DNA of 64,000 nucleotides from Aphodoplasma sp045541115. GTDB lineage: Bacteria; Bacillota; Clostridia; UBA1381; UMGS1253. The position numbers were made by a program, and so were the translations under genes. Position 1 is the stretch's first letter, and each line of letters starts with the position of its first letter. This document shows, piece by piece, positions 26,918-34,772 of this stretch. A model generated the notes under the pieces. The model was not told the origin of the DNA. It made no database searches and worked only from the letters and a program-made list of their open reading frames with translations. The stretch is from the NCBI GenBank assembly GCA_045541115.1, contig JAZQIM010000014.1:67523-131522 (forward strand), read 5' to 3'.

Positions 26918-27523
26918 CTATTTTTTTGCAAGAGTTTTTTTTGTATCTTCATCCATTTTTTTGATTTTATCTAAAATTCCTGCGCTTATCTGTAAAAGCT
27001 GCTCGCCATTTGGCTTTGCATCATAGTATTCATCAAGATAAATCGGCTCTCCAAAAATCATATGTAATTTTGAAAAAAGCTTGTACTCTCCCACTATCGC
27101 AGCCGGTACAACAGGCACCTTCGCGCGTATTGCAAACATGCTTACGCCGGCTTTTGCATCGACGCTTTCACCTTCTTTAACACGAGTGCCTTCCGGAAAT
27201 ATTCCTAAAACATTTCCATCTTTTAATATCGATAACGCCGTCTTCACAGCCTTTAAATCATTTCCGGCTCTGTCAACAGGAAAAGCATTTACCTTACTAA
27301 AAAACCAAGCCGTAAACTTATTATTAAAAAGTTCTTTTTTTGCCATATAATGCAGTGGCCTTGGACAAGAAACAGCCGCCAAAATAACATCGAAATTACT
27401 CTTATGGTTAATCGCAAGAACAAAGCCGCCCTCTTTGGGAATGTTTTCTTTTCCAATCACCTTGCAAATCATAAATGGAGCGAATATAATTCTTGCAATA
27501 AATTTAACAACAGTATAAAACAT
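26918..27523 (-). CDS. plsC: 1-acyl-sn-glycerol-3-phosphate acyltransferase
   Basis: Makes phosphatidic acid in phospholipid synthesis, bound to the inner face of the membrane. The 201-residue protein has the catalytic NHKSNFD (HX4D) motif, FPVDR and the FPEGTR motif. N-terminal hydrophobic stretch as anchor. It follows cmk by 14 bp. Confidence 0.95.
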   Translation of the reverse strand: MFYTVVKFIARIIFAPFMICKVIGKENIPKEGGFVLAINHKSNFDVILAAVSCPRPLHYMAKKELFNNKFTAWFFSKVNAFPVDRAGNDLKAVKTALSILKDGNVLGIFPEGTRVKEGESVDAKAGVSMFAIRAKVPVVPAAIVGEYKLFSKLHMIFGEPIYLDEYYDAKPNGEQLLQISAGILDKIKKMDEDTKKTLAKK

Positions 27524-27537
27524 CTTCTACCTCCGTG

Positions 27538-28215
27538 CTATGCATTAAGATGTGCGTTTATGTGTGAAAGTATCATCTTAACCGATTCATCAAAATTATA
27601 TTTTGTCGTATCAATCAAAGCCGCATCGTCAGCTTGCCTTAGCGGTGCAAAATCTCTTGTAGAATCGTTTAAATCACGTTTTTTCATATCGCAAAGCACC
27701 TCATCATACGACGACTCAATTCCTTTTGCCTGCAGCTCATCAAAACGTCTTTTTGCTCTTTCTTCAGCCGTTGCCGTAAGAAAGATTTTTACGTCTGCAT
27801 CAGGCAATACATATGTGCCTATGTCGCGGCCATCCATAATTACGCTTTGTTTTTTTGCAAGTTCTCTTTGAAGCTCGACAAGCTTTAATCTAACCGACGG
27901 CACCACTGCAACATTTGACGCTCCCATGCTTACTTCAGGCTCACGAATTGCATCTGATACGTCTTCGCCGTTTAGATATATATGCTGCACGCCATCTTCG
28001 TAGGCTATGTCTACATTGATTTCGCCAAGAATACTTTCAAGGCGTCCGTCTTCATTTCTTGTATTTACGCCGTTTCTTATCGCATAAAGCGCAACAGCGC
28101 GATACATCGCACCTGTATCGACGTATATAATGCCGAGTTTTTTTGCTATAACCTTTGAAATTGTACTTTTGCCCGCGCCTGCAGGACCGTCAATTGCAAT
28201 GCTTATCTTTTTCAT
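27538..28215 (-). CDS. cmk: Cytidylate kinase
   Basis: Phosphorylates CMP and dCMP. The 225 residues include the P-loop GPAGAGKST, DTGAMYRAVALYAI and MDGRDIGTYVLPDADVKIFL. Conserved neighbour of plsC and ispH-rpsA in clostridia. Confidence 0.97.
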   Translation of the reverse strand: MKKISIAIDGPAGAGKSTISKVIAKKLGIIYVDTGAMYRAVALYAIRNGVNTRNEDGRLESILGEINVDIAYEDGVQHIYLNGEDVSDAIREPEVSMGASNVAVVPSVRLKLVELQRELAKKQSVIMDGRDIGTYVLPDADVKIFLTATAEERAKRRFDELQAKGIESSYDEVLCDMKKRDLNDSTRDFAPLRQADDAALIDTTKYNFDESVKMILSHINAHLNA

Positions 28216-28259
28216 AAATTTATATCCTCGCTTTCATTCGTTAATCAAAATTATATCTA

Positions 28260-28673
28260 TCAAATCGCTCTGTGTCCCATACCAAGAGCAACGTCATCAA
28301 GATTTAAAAGACCTACCGCAAAAAACACCGTTACGCTTATATGTCCTTCATGGCGGGCAATTCCTATTTTTCCGCCTACGCCAAGTCCCATCGCCTTATT
28401 TGCAATCTGCGAAAGCGCTTCATGTGCCGCACCTGCGACCGCTCCTTGTTCAAGATGCGACTCGCCAATTACTCCTTCTCGCTTTGCCGATACTACTGCG
28501 CGCTCTACAATTTTGGCAACAGAATTTAAAAAATCTCCGCCGTAATCAGCCGCACATGCTAATATACCTTCCGCCTTGAACTGCTCCTGCAATTTTTTCT
28601 CTTCATCTCTGCCATTTGATATTGCCATTTTTATCGCCGCTCTTGAAATGTCTTTACTTCCGTAATCATTCAT
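28260..28673 (-). CDS. HutP-family RNA-binding protein
   Basis: The 137-residue product matches HutP, the Mg2+- and L-histidine-dependent antiterminator: GESHLEQGAVAGAAHEAL holds the metal-binding histidines, ISVTVFFAVGLL the core strand and LGMGHRAI the C-terminal end. No histidine-utilisation gene is in the window, so its RNA target and ligand are unknown. Lies between cmk (44 bp) and a small membrane-anchored protein (19 bp) on the same strand. Confidence 0.85.
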   Translation of the reverse strand: MNDYGSKDISRAAIKMAISNGRDEEKKLQEQFKAEGILACAADYGGDFLNSVAKIVERAVVSAKREGVIGESHLEQGAVAGAAHEALSQIANKAMGLGVGGKIGIARHEGHISVTVFFAVGLLNLDDVALGMGHRAI

Positions 28674-28692
28674 TATTTATACCGTTGCCTTT

Positions 28693-29115
28693 CTATCTTT
28701 TTTCTAGTTCAAATGTGCCAACCTTTTCGATGTTGCCGTTTCCTATTATAACGCGGTCAACACACTTCGTTATAACATTTCCACTTTTACCTTCTATATA
28801 AAGTGCGACAACATCGTCAAGATTTCTCGTATCAAGCTCCACAACACACATATCGAATACATCAAGTGTTTTTTTGCTTTCCGTAATTTCACACACACTT
28901 TTACCATTTATAAGAATTTTCGGTGCATTTTTCTTGCTCACACCATCAAACCTTAAATATATCTGACCATAATTATTTGTGTTTTCTATTTCGCTTTCAA
29001 TAACCGACGAAACATCTTGTATGGCAGTCTTATTAACATGTACAAACATATACGGAACGCTTGCAAATATAATCATAAGTACAATAACCGTATAAAACCT
29101 GTTTTTCGATTTCAC
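28693..29115 (-). CDS. Hypothetical membrane-anchored protein
   Basis: A 140-residue protein with one N-terminal membrane helix (FYTVIVLMIIFASVPYMFV) and an extracellular beta-rich part (YLRFDGVSKKNAPKILINGK). I recognise no family. GTG start at 29115 with AGGAGG 7 nt upstream. It sits between the YhiN-like flavoprotein and the HutP gene on one strand, likely in one transcript. Confidence 0.7.
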   Translation of the reverse strand: MKSKNRFYTVIVLMIIFASVPYMFVHVNKTAIQDVSSVIESEIENTNNYGQIYLRFDGVSKKNAPKILINGKSVCEITESKKTLDVFDMCVVELDTRNLDDVVALYIEGKSGNVITKCVDRVIIGNGNIEKVGTFELEKR

Positions 29116-29161
29116 ACTACCGCCTCCTTCACATAATTATATGAAGGAAAACTCTTTATAA

Positions 29162-30403
29162 TTACGCGTTATCTGCTGCAAGATAGCCCGTTGAAAACGC
29201 TATCTGAAGATTAAAACCGCCCGTGTATGCATCAACGTCTATAACTTCTCCTGCAAAATAAAGTCCTTTTACAAGCTTTGACTCCATTGTTGACGGATTT
29301 ATCTCTTTAACATCTACACCGCCCGATGTGATTATCGCTTCATCTATAGGTCGAAATCCCGTAGCATGAAGTTTAAAATCCTTGAGCACTCTTACAAAAG
29401 AGATTCTCTCTTCCTTTGAGAGCTGATTTACAGTTTTATGCTCATCGATGCCTGACATCTTTATCGCTATCGGAATAAGTGCTTTTGGCAAAAGCGCATC
29501 AAGCGCATTTATAAAATGCTTGTTTGCATTTTGCGACAAATCCCTTCGCACTCTTTCATCGAGCTGTTTTTCATCGAGTGCGGGCTTTAAATCTATATGG
29601 AAAACATAGTTTTGTGTACCGATATCACGCATATGTGCACTTGCCGATAATATCATCGGTCCGCTTACGCCAAAATGTGTAAAAAGCATCTCGCCGAAAT
29701 CTTCATATACCTTTTTGTTATCAGAATTTGTAACAGTAAGCCTAACATTTTTTAGCGAAAGTCCCATAAACTGAGATGTCCATCTTTCGCGTGTAATTAT
29801 CGGCACAAGTGACGGCTTGGGCTTAATTATCGTATGGCCCGCCTGTCGTGCAAACTTGTACCCATCGCCCGTTGAGCCTGTAAGTGGATACGAAAGTCCG
29901 CCCGTCGCGACGATTACCGAATCACAATATAATTTTTCCCCGCTTTTATATTCTAATCCGCATACAGCATTATCCTTTATTATAAGTCTGCCAACTTCCT
30001 TTTTCAATAATCTTACATTTTTCCCAAGTGCATAACGCTTAAGTGTTTCGACAACATCGCGTGCACTATCAGATACGGGAAAAACTCTTCCTCCTCGCTC
30101 TGTTTTTGTTTCAAGCCCATGCTCATTTAAAAGAGAAATCAGATTCTCATTTGTAAACGTATAAAAAGCGCTGTACAAAAAACTGGCATTTACCGTAACA
30201 TTTTTAAGCATATCTTCAACGTCACATATATTTGTTATATTGCATCGTCCTTTGCCGGTAATCCTCAATTTCTTCCCAAGCATCGGATTTTTTTCAATAA
30301 GTATTACGCTCTTTCCTCTTTCATTAAGTCGCCCCGTCGCAATAAGTCCTGCTGCTCCGCCACCAATAACTGCAACACGCGATTTTTGTTTGTTATCATT
30401 CAT
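29162..30403 (-). CDS. YhiN/HI0933-family flavoprotein
   Basis: FAD-dependent oxidoreductase-like protein of 413 residues. The Rossmann motif VAVIGGGAAGLIATGRL binds FAD; GKKLRITGKGRCNITN, VVATGGLSYPLTGSTGDGY and FAGEVIDVDAYTGGFNLQIAF are hallmarks of the family. Physiological substrate unknown. Confidence 0.93.
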   Translation of the reverse strand: MNDNKQKSRVAVIGGGAAGLIATGRLNERGKSVILIEKNPMLGKKLRITGKGRCNITNICDVEDMLKNVTVNASFLYSAFYTFTNENLISLLNEHGLETKTERGGRVFPVSDSARDVVETLKRYALGKNVRLLKKEVGRLIIKDNAVCGLEYKSGEKLYCDSVIVATGGLSYPLTGSTGDGYKFARQAGHTIIKPKPSLVPIITRERWTSQFMGLSLKNVRLTVTNSDNKKVYEDFGEMLFTHFGVSGPMILSASAHMRDIGTQNYVFHIDLKPALDEKQLDERVRRDLSQNANKHFINALDALLPKALIPIAIKMSGIDEHKTVNQLSKEERISFVRVLKDFKLHATGFRPIDEAIITSGGVDVKEINPSTMESKLVKGLYFAGEVIDVDAYTGGFNLQIAFSTGYLAADNA

Positions 30404-30436
30404 ATTATCACATTAAACGCAAAATATGTAAAGCGT

Positions 30437-31312
30437 CTATTTCTCCGTGTCAAATTTTTCGTATACCTTATATTCGTCCCATATTTTTTCAAGCTTTTCA
30501 AAACTGTCAACAACTTCGCTCTTCTTTTTCATGCTTATTGCTACCATAAGTGCATTTATAACGCTCAATGGCGCTACAAGTGAGTCAACAAACGATACCA
30601 TATCGCTCTTTGCTACAAGTGACATATCTGCTGCTTCCGCTATGGGCGAAGATGAGCTGTCTGTTATTCCGATAACTGTCGCGCCCTGATTCTTGGCATA
30701 ATCAATCGCCTTCAGTGTTCTCGTTGAATAACGCGGAAAGCTTATAGCAATTAAAACGTCGTCTTTTTCAATTCTGAAAATCTGCTCAAAAAGCTCACTT
30801 GCCGTACTTGTCTGCACGTGGCGTACATTCGGCGATATAAGGTTTAAATAAAAGCTTAAAAAAGATGCAAGCGCCGCAGAGCTGCGCACACCTAAAATAT
30901 ACACTCTTTTTGCATCTACTATAGCATCTGCAATCTTTGCAAACTCTACTCTGTCAATTTCATTTAGCGACAGGCGTATGTTTTCCATGTCGGCATCAAG
31001 CACGCTTTTCAATATGTCATTTTCCCCTATTCTGTCTGTCGCAACACCGACTCTTTGCGCCGCCGTAAGCTGTGTGCATATGATTGCACGAAGCGCTTTT
31101 TGCATGTCGGGATATCCGTCATAACCAAGCTCACGCGCAAAACGTACAACTGTCGATTCACTCACGCCTACTGATTTTCCAAGCTTTAGTGCCGTAATAT
31201 ATGCAGCTTTATCATATTGCTCGGCTATAAACTCTGCAATACGCTTCTGTCCTTTGCTGAAATTTTTCATATTGTCATTTATTCTCGAAAGAATATTATC
31301 TGACTTATCCAT
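30437..31312 (-). CDS. MurR/RpiR-family transcriptional regulator
   Basis: Repressor or activator sensing a sugar phosphate. The 291 residues comprise an N-terminal helix-turn-helix (KLGKSVGVSESTVVRFARELGY) and a C-terminal SIS domain (YILGVRSSAALASFLSFYL; IAISFPRYSTRTLKAIDYA). No sugar operon is adjacent, so the target is unknown. Lies 33 bp upstream of the YhiN-like gene. Confidence 0.93.
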   Translation of the reverse strand: MDKSDNILSRINDNMKNFSKGQKRIAEFIAEQYDKAAYITALKLGKSVGVSESTVVRFARELGYDGYPDMQKALRAIICTQLTAAQRVGVATDRIGENDILKSVLDADMENIRLSLNEIDRVEFAKIADAIVDAKRVYILGVRSSAALASFLSFYLNLISPNVRHVQTSTASELFEQIFRIEKDDVLIAISFPRYSTRTLKAIDYAKNQGATVIGITDSSSSPIAEAADMSLVAKSDMVSFVDSLVAPLSVINALMVAISMKKKSEVVDSFEKLEKIWDEYKVYEKFDTEK

Positions 31313-31352
31313 TTTTTACTCCTTACTGCTACTTTTTCATATAACATATATT

Positions 31353-32024
31353 TTACCAAACAAATGGTATTAAACGATACTTTATTTTTTTCTTGTATTC
31401 ACAATATCCATCCAGATTCTTCTCAAGAAATTCTTCTTCGCTTTTTAGTCTTTTAATAATTATATATGGATATGCAAGAAAAATTATAAATGAATATATC
31501 GAGCCCAGGACAAGTGGCATCGACAAAAACATAAGCAGTGTCGCACTATACATCGGGTGTCTTACAACACTATATAGTCCCGTTTCAATAACCCTCTGAT
31601 TCTCACAAACTTCAATAACGCGGCTAAGATATTCGTTTTCCCTAATCACTTGTGCATAAAGAATATATCCGCAAAGAAAAATTATTACAGCAATAATAAC
31701 CGCCTCTTTGGGCAAGGTGTACCATCGAAAACGAAATGTCAATCCCGCAACGATAAGCCCTGTTAAAAACATAATTGCGCTTAATATAACAAGCACCTTT
31801 TGTTCTCGATGTTTTTCCGTTGCTTTCAATCTCTTTTTCAATAATTCAGGCTTTTTTAACATCATCACAATTCCTGTCAAAAGCATTGGCACAAACAAAA
31901 TTCCCATAAATAGCCATGCATTTTTGAAGAAAATGTCTCCGGCAGATAAAAAAAGCGACAAGCCAACTAAAATTATACCTGACAGCAGCTTTGTTATCGC
32001 CTGAACAAATAATTTCATACTCAT
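31353..32024 (-). CDS. Isoprenylcysteine methyltransferase-like membrane protein
   Basis: A 223-residue integral membrane protein with about five helices. The C-terminal RHPMYSATLLMFLSMPL and EEEFLEKNLDGYCEYKKKIKYRLIPF blocks are typical of the ICMT/PEMT/NnrU-type membrane methyltransferases that use SAM. Substrate unknown. ATG at 32024 follows GGAG by 7 nt. It is the next same-strand gene after the retron RT but is separated by 150 bp with a hairpin. Confidence 0.85.
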   Translation of the reverse strand: MSMKLFVQAITKLLSGIILVGLSLFLSAGDIFFKNAWLFMGILFVPMLLTGIVMMLKKPELLKKRLKATEKHREQKVLVILSAIMFLTGLIVAGLTFRFRWYTLPKEAVIIAVIIFLCGYILYAQVIRENEYLSRVIEVCENQRVIETGLYSVVRHPMYSATLLMFLSMPLVLGSIYSFIIFLAYPYIIIKRLKSEEEFLEKNLDGYCEYKKKIKYRLIPFVW

Positions 32025-32075
32025 ATGTTTTCTCCATAAATTTTATTTACCTTTTGGAAGCATTAACGCCTTGAT

Positions 32076-32114
32076 TATAAAGACTGTGTAAACTGGATGA
32101 CAGTCTTTTTTTAA
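32076..32114. repeat. Dispersed hairpin repeat, copy A1
   Basis: AAAGACTGT/ACAGTCTTT stem with GGATG in the loop and a T-run on the plus strand. A diverged copy (C) lies at 34735-34772; both contain AAGACTGT, GGATG and the closing TCTTTTTT. Confidence 0.7.
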
Positions 32115-32140
32115 ATTGCGAGGCATAAGGTTTAGATGCA
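32115..32140. repeat. Left direct repeat flanking the retron (A2)
   Basis: 26 bp matching 24/26 with 33422-33447 in the same orientation, sharing CATAAGGTTTAGATGCA. The RT gene and its RNA lie between the two copies. Confidence 0.8.
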
Positions 32141-32175
32141 GATCTTTTTTAACTCCATATCACATAAAGTTAAAG

Positions 32176-33114
32176 TTAAAAAATATTTTGCTTTTCGGTA
32201 AATTTGATTTTATCTATCAACCATTTTTTATAACCCATCATTTCGACATTTGCCGCATCTACTGATAAAACATAATTAACCTTTCCAAGCAATTTTTTCA
32301 AATAATCTTGTTCACTTATATCGAGCTGTTTTTTCTGTAAATGAGATGCTACACCAAATTTTTTACAGTAATACAATTCCTGTCTGATTTTCTTTCTGTA
32401 TGACAACGATGTATTTATTTTTTCATTTACTATAATACCTGTAACAATCTGTTTTTGTCCTTTGCGAGCAACAGTCGTTTTTGCATCATTAAGATAAAAA
32501 CCCATTTTTTTAAGCTCTTCTTTTACAAACTCAATCACTTCTCTGTGGTTAAAAGCACCTGAAAAAGTCATATCATCGCAATATCTGCTATATCTTATTT
32601 TTCTTTCTTTACACCATGCACCAACTGCATTATCAAAGTCTTTCATAATAATATTTGAAATAATCGGTGATGTTGGTGCACCCTGAGGCAAAGCATCTTT
32701 ATATAAGCAAAGTATTGATAACAAAATACGATTCTTTTCTGAGTATTTTTCTTTAACAAAAACCTTTTCTTTAACCATAGGATAAATTATGTGGTCAAAG
32801 AAATGTCTGATATCCAATTTAAGTATAGTATTTTGCTTAAGGTGTGGATAAGCATTCTTAACGGTTGAAGCACCATATTTATATGCTGTTGCATATGGTG
32901 AAACCTCTTCATATACAAGAAGTTTTTCAGCTATTCTTTTTTGCACTGCCTTCAAAAATTCATTTGGAACAGAAAGTTCTCTATATTCTCCGTTCTTTTT
33001 CAAAATTTTTGTTTGATAATAGTGTGAATGAATATGGTTGCTAAGCGAGTATAATGCTTTTGCTGAAACACCAAGGTCATTCGTCAAAGAGGAAAGCTCC
33101 TTATATACAATCAT
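32176..33114 (-). CDS. Retron-type reverse transcriptase
   Basis: Reverse transcriptase of 312 residues predicted to copy the adjacent structured RNA into a branched RNA-DNA hybrid (msDNA). Visible RT motifs: LKLDIRHFFD (D101), LPQGAPTSPIISN (143-154), the catalytic YCDD at 178-181 and the retron-typical VTG at 224-226 in IVTGIIVN. It has no maturase, endonuclease or fused effector domain, so it is not a group II intron or DGR protein. ATG at 33114 follows GGAGG by 11 nt. It begins 28 bp after the end of the predicted msr-msd RNA. Confidence 0.93.
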   Translation of the reverse strand: MIVYKELSSLTNDLGVSAKALYSLSNHIHSHYYQTKILKKNGEYRELSVPNEFLKAVQKRIAEKLLVYEEVSPYATAYKYGASTVKNAYPHLKQNTILKLDIRHFFDHIIYPMVKEKVFVKEKYSEKNRILLSILCLYKDALPQGAPTSPIISNIIMKDFDNAVGAWCKERKIRYSRYCDDMTFSGAFNHREVIEFVKEELKKMGFYLNDAKTTVARKGQKQIVTGIIVNEKINTSLSYRKKIRQELYYCKKFGVASHLQKKQLDISEQDYLKKLLGKVNYVLSVDAANVEMMGYKKWLIDKIKFTEKQNIF

Positions 33115-33142
33115 TATTAAACTTTCCTCCTTTCTGAATGTT

Positions 33143-33319
33143 GTGGAACAAAACAATGTGAATTACGATGTTGTGTAGCTGTATTTTAGCCCATGAAGTG
33201 GGCATTTATATACAGCGAAATCAACTTCGTATGAACGAAGTGAATACTTATAAATGTTACTTCCCAACAACGACTCGTTGTCGGTGTCAAAGTTTATTGA
33301 CTTGCTCTTATGTTCCACT
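33143..33319 (-). ncRNA. Retron msr-msd RNA
   Basis: Predicted template and primer RNA, about 177 nt. The ends are the perfect inverted pair a1 GTGGAACA (33318-33311) and a2 TGTTCCAC (33150-33143). After a1 comes TAAGAGC with candidate branch guanosines. Stems, read 5' to 3': GTCAA/TTGAC; CCGACAACG/CGTTGTTGG; ACTTCGT/ACGAAGT; GCTGTAT/ATACAGC enclosing GCCCA/TGGGC. CATTTATA/TATAAATG offers an alternative long stem in the msd part. Position just ahead of the RT gene is standard for retrons. Confidence 0.85.
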
Positions 33320-33324
33320 TTTTT

Positions 33325-33353
33325 ATTATACTGAAATCACTATCCTATAAAAA
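33325..33353 (-). promoter_or_regulatory. Retron promoter
   Basis: TATAAT at 33330-33325 places the transcription start at about 33319, exactly at the a1 repeat. The -35 is poor (TTTTTA at 17 bp), so activation from the upstream boxes at 33397-33413 is possible. Confidence 0.6.
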
Positions 33354-33396
33354 GGACAATGAAACAATAAACCAATTTGAGAACTACATATTACTT

Positions 33397-33413
33397 TTCG
33401 ACATTATTCGACA
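33397..33413 (-). promoter_or_regulatory. Tandem TGTCGAA boxes upstream of retron
   Basis: Two exact TGTCGAA heptamers on the minus strand with 10-bp spacing, about 80-95 bp upstream of the retron RNA start. The heptamer equals the Spo0A box consensus. The same arrangement recurs at 34216-34232 and, with one change, at 35321-35337. Confidence 0.5.
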
Positions 33414-33421
33414 TTCTTTAT

Positions 33422-33447
33422 ATTGCGACACATAAGGTTTAGATGCA
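33422..33447. repeat. Right direct repeat flanking the retron (B)
   Basis: Second copy of the 26-bp repeat at 32115-32140 (24/26 identical), placed just upstream of the retron promoter region. Confidence 0.8.
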
Positions 33448-33496
33448 AGTGTTTTTAAGATCAAGTTCGTGGTCAGTAAGGAGTAAAAACATCTTT

Positions 33497-33874
33497 TCAT
33501 TGGAACCTATTCGTCGGAATACTTCCCCACCTTAATCCGCTATACAATAATGCATCAATGTGCGAAATCAAATTTAACAACACCATTTCTCTATTTATAT
33601 CGAACTTATGCTCATCGTCACCTTTAAATTCGTGAGATTTTTCATCTAAGTTTACAAATGTCTCCAAGGTTATATATTCTAACAGATTTGCTTCTGGTCC
33701 CACAATAATATCACCTTTTTCAAATGAGTAATATGGATTTGCAAACCCCACTTTTTCGGTTCCGTCGAGCAATGTGCATTTTATTTTCATACCATGACAA
33801 TGCTTGATGGTAATTCTATTAATACTTTCTGTTTTTTCAATTTTACCATTTTTATAGTAAGTAATTATATTCAT
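33497..33874 (-). CDS. Hypothetical protein upstream of retron
   Basis: A 125-residue protein from the ATG at 33874 (MNIITYYKNGKIEKTE), with AAAGG about 12 nt upstream; a GTG at 33907 lacks a ribosome site. Beta-rich N-terminal half (IKCTLLDGTEKVGFANPYY) and acidic, helical C-terminal half. No family recognised, no membrane helix. It could be unrelated or a retron partner; only position supports the latter. Confidence 0.65.
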   Translation of the reverse strand: MNIITYYKNGKIEKTESINRITIKHCHGMKIKCTLLDGTEKVGFANPYYSFEKGDIIVGPEANLLEYITLETFVNLDEKSHEFKGDDEHKFDINREMVLLNLISHIDALLYSGLRWGSIPTNRFQ

Positions 33875-33930
33875 GTTGGTATATAACCTTTCTACAATAT
33901 TTGACACACTTTGCTATGCTTTATGTTAAG

Positions 33931-33951
33931 TTAGGACAAAAGATTATTCTG
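33931..33951. repeat. Gene-end repeat, copy 1
   Basis: TTAGGACAAAAGATTATTCTG spans the last codons and stop of the small gene at 33944. An almost identical sequence (one base shorter) spans the end of the PsiE-like gene at 34255-34274. Confidence 0.65.
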
Positions 33952-34201
33952 TAACCTCTACAATTCCTTTTGACTCTAAAAATCCAATTAGCTTTTCAAG
34001 ATATGCTAATCGTTCGTGGTTTATCGGCGGATTTTCCATATATCCTAAATCACCACCAACACTTTCATAACTTTCTTCGCAATAACACATATGCAAAAGA
34101 TATCCCCATTCCAATTCAGCGCTACCTTCATTCAATAGCTTTTCAAATGTTTCAATCGGCTCATTTTCAAACATCATCATTATTAAATCATGTTCTTTCA
34201 T
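33944..34201 (-). CDS. Hypothetical 85-residue protein
   Basis: Small acidic, probably helical protein (MKEHDLIMMMFENEPIETF to KGIVEVTE) with a Cys pair in MCYCEES. No family recognised. AAAGGAG 9 nt before the ATG supports translation. Two TGTCGAA boxes abut the ribosome site. Its 3' end shares a short repeat with the next gene upstream. Confidence 0.65.
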   Translation of the reverse strand: MKEHDLIMMMFENEPIETFEKLLNEGSAELEWGYLLHMCYCEESYESVGGDLGYMENPPINHERLAYLEKLIGFLESKGIVEVTE

Positions 34202-34215
34202 TTTAAAGTTCTCCT

Positions 34216-34232
34216 TTCGACATCTTTCGACA
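34216..34232 (-). promoter_or_regulatory. Tandem TGTCGAA boxes, copy 2
   Basis: Two TGTCGAA heptamers 10 bp apart, the downstream one running straight into AAGGAG of the ribosome site of the 85-residue gene. Confidence 0.45.
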
Positions 34233-34254
34233 CATCCATATGGTTCATGTCGGA

Positions 34255-34274
34255 TTAGGACAAAAATTATTCTG
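34255..34274. repeat. Gene-end repeat, copy 2
   Basis: Matches 33931-33951 in 20 of 21 positions allowing one gap; contains the PsiE-like stop codon. Confidence 0.65.
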
Positions 34275-34695
34275 CCTTCTCATTATCAGCAATCTCTACA
34301 AAACCGTCGGGGGTTTCTACCATATCATGACGATTGAACAAAAATCTTCTGACAACAAAAAGTATCGCAATAGCTGCAACTGTAATCAAATTTTCCCAAG
34401 GGGCAGCATGTCCTACTATCAACTGTCGGGCAAGGGCAAACGCTAAAACCTCAATAATGGTTTCAGGGGTGTGCTTGCAAAGCATTTTTATAAGCTCAGC
34501 ACCAATAGCAAGTGTAATTGCCCTATCCAAAATCACGACAAGCGAATCTATACCGTGTTCAATAAACGAAATATTAAACATATCTATCACTATCCACACA
34601 GCCAGAATGACTACTGCAAGGCTCACAATAAGTGATATAAAAAGCTCTATAAGATAGCTTATCTCAAACATTTTGTCTTGAAGTTTTTTTCTCAT
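34267..34695 (-). CDS. PsiE-like membrane protein
   Basis: A 142-residue protein with about four membrane helices (LIELFISLIVSLAVVILAVW; LVVILDRAITLAIGAELIKM; then IIEVLAFALARQLIVG and ENLITVAAIAILFVVRRFL). Spacing and the ALARQLIVGHAAPWENLI block resemble phosphate-starvation-inducible PsiE proteins of unknown function. GGAG 8 nt before the ATG. It is within the accessory segment and could act as a membrane effector, but nothing proves a link to the retron. Confidence 0.7.
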   Translation of the reverse strand: MRKKLQDKMFEISYLIELFISLIVSLAVVILAVWIVIDMFNISFIEHGIDSLVVILDRAITLAIGAELIKMLCKHTPETIIEVLAFALARQLIVGHAAPWENLITVAAIAILFVVRRFLFNRHDMVETPDGFVEIADNEKAE

Positions 34696-34734
34696 AATAT
34701 TTTCTCCTTTGTATTTGATTTTGCATTTATCCGT

Positions 34735-34772
34735 TTATGAAGACTGTATAATCCGGATGCCAATCTTTTTTA
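34735..34772. repeat. Dispersed hairpin repeat, copy C
   Basis: Diverged copy of A1 (32076-32114), sharing GAAGACTGT, GGATG and TCTTTTTTAA; it ends inside the stop codon of the next gene. Confidence 0.65.

Noticed and set aside
32176..33114. Group II intron or diversity-generating retroelement
   Set aside because: The RT has no maturase or HNH domain and ends right after the retron-type thumb; no intron domain V-like hairpin and no template/variable repeat pair were found.
33925..34275. Integron attC sites at the small-gene junctions
   Set aside because: GTTAAGT resembles a core site, but the inverse core and folded arm are absent and no integrase gene is present.
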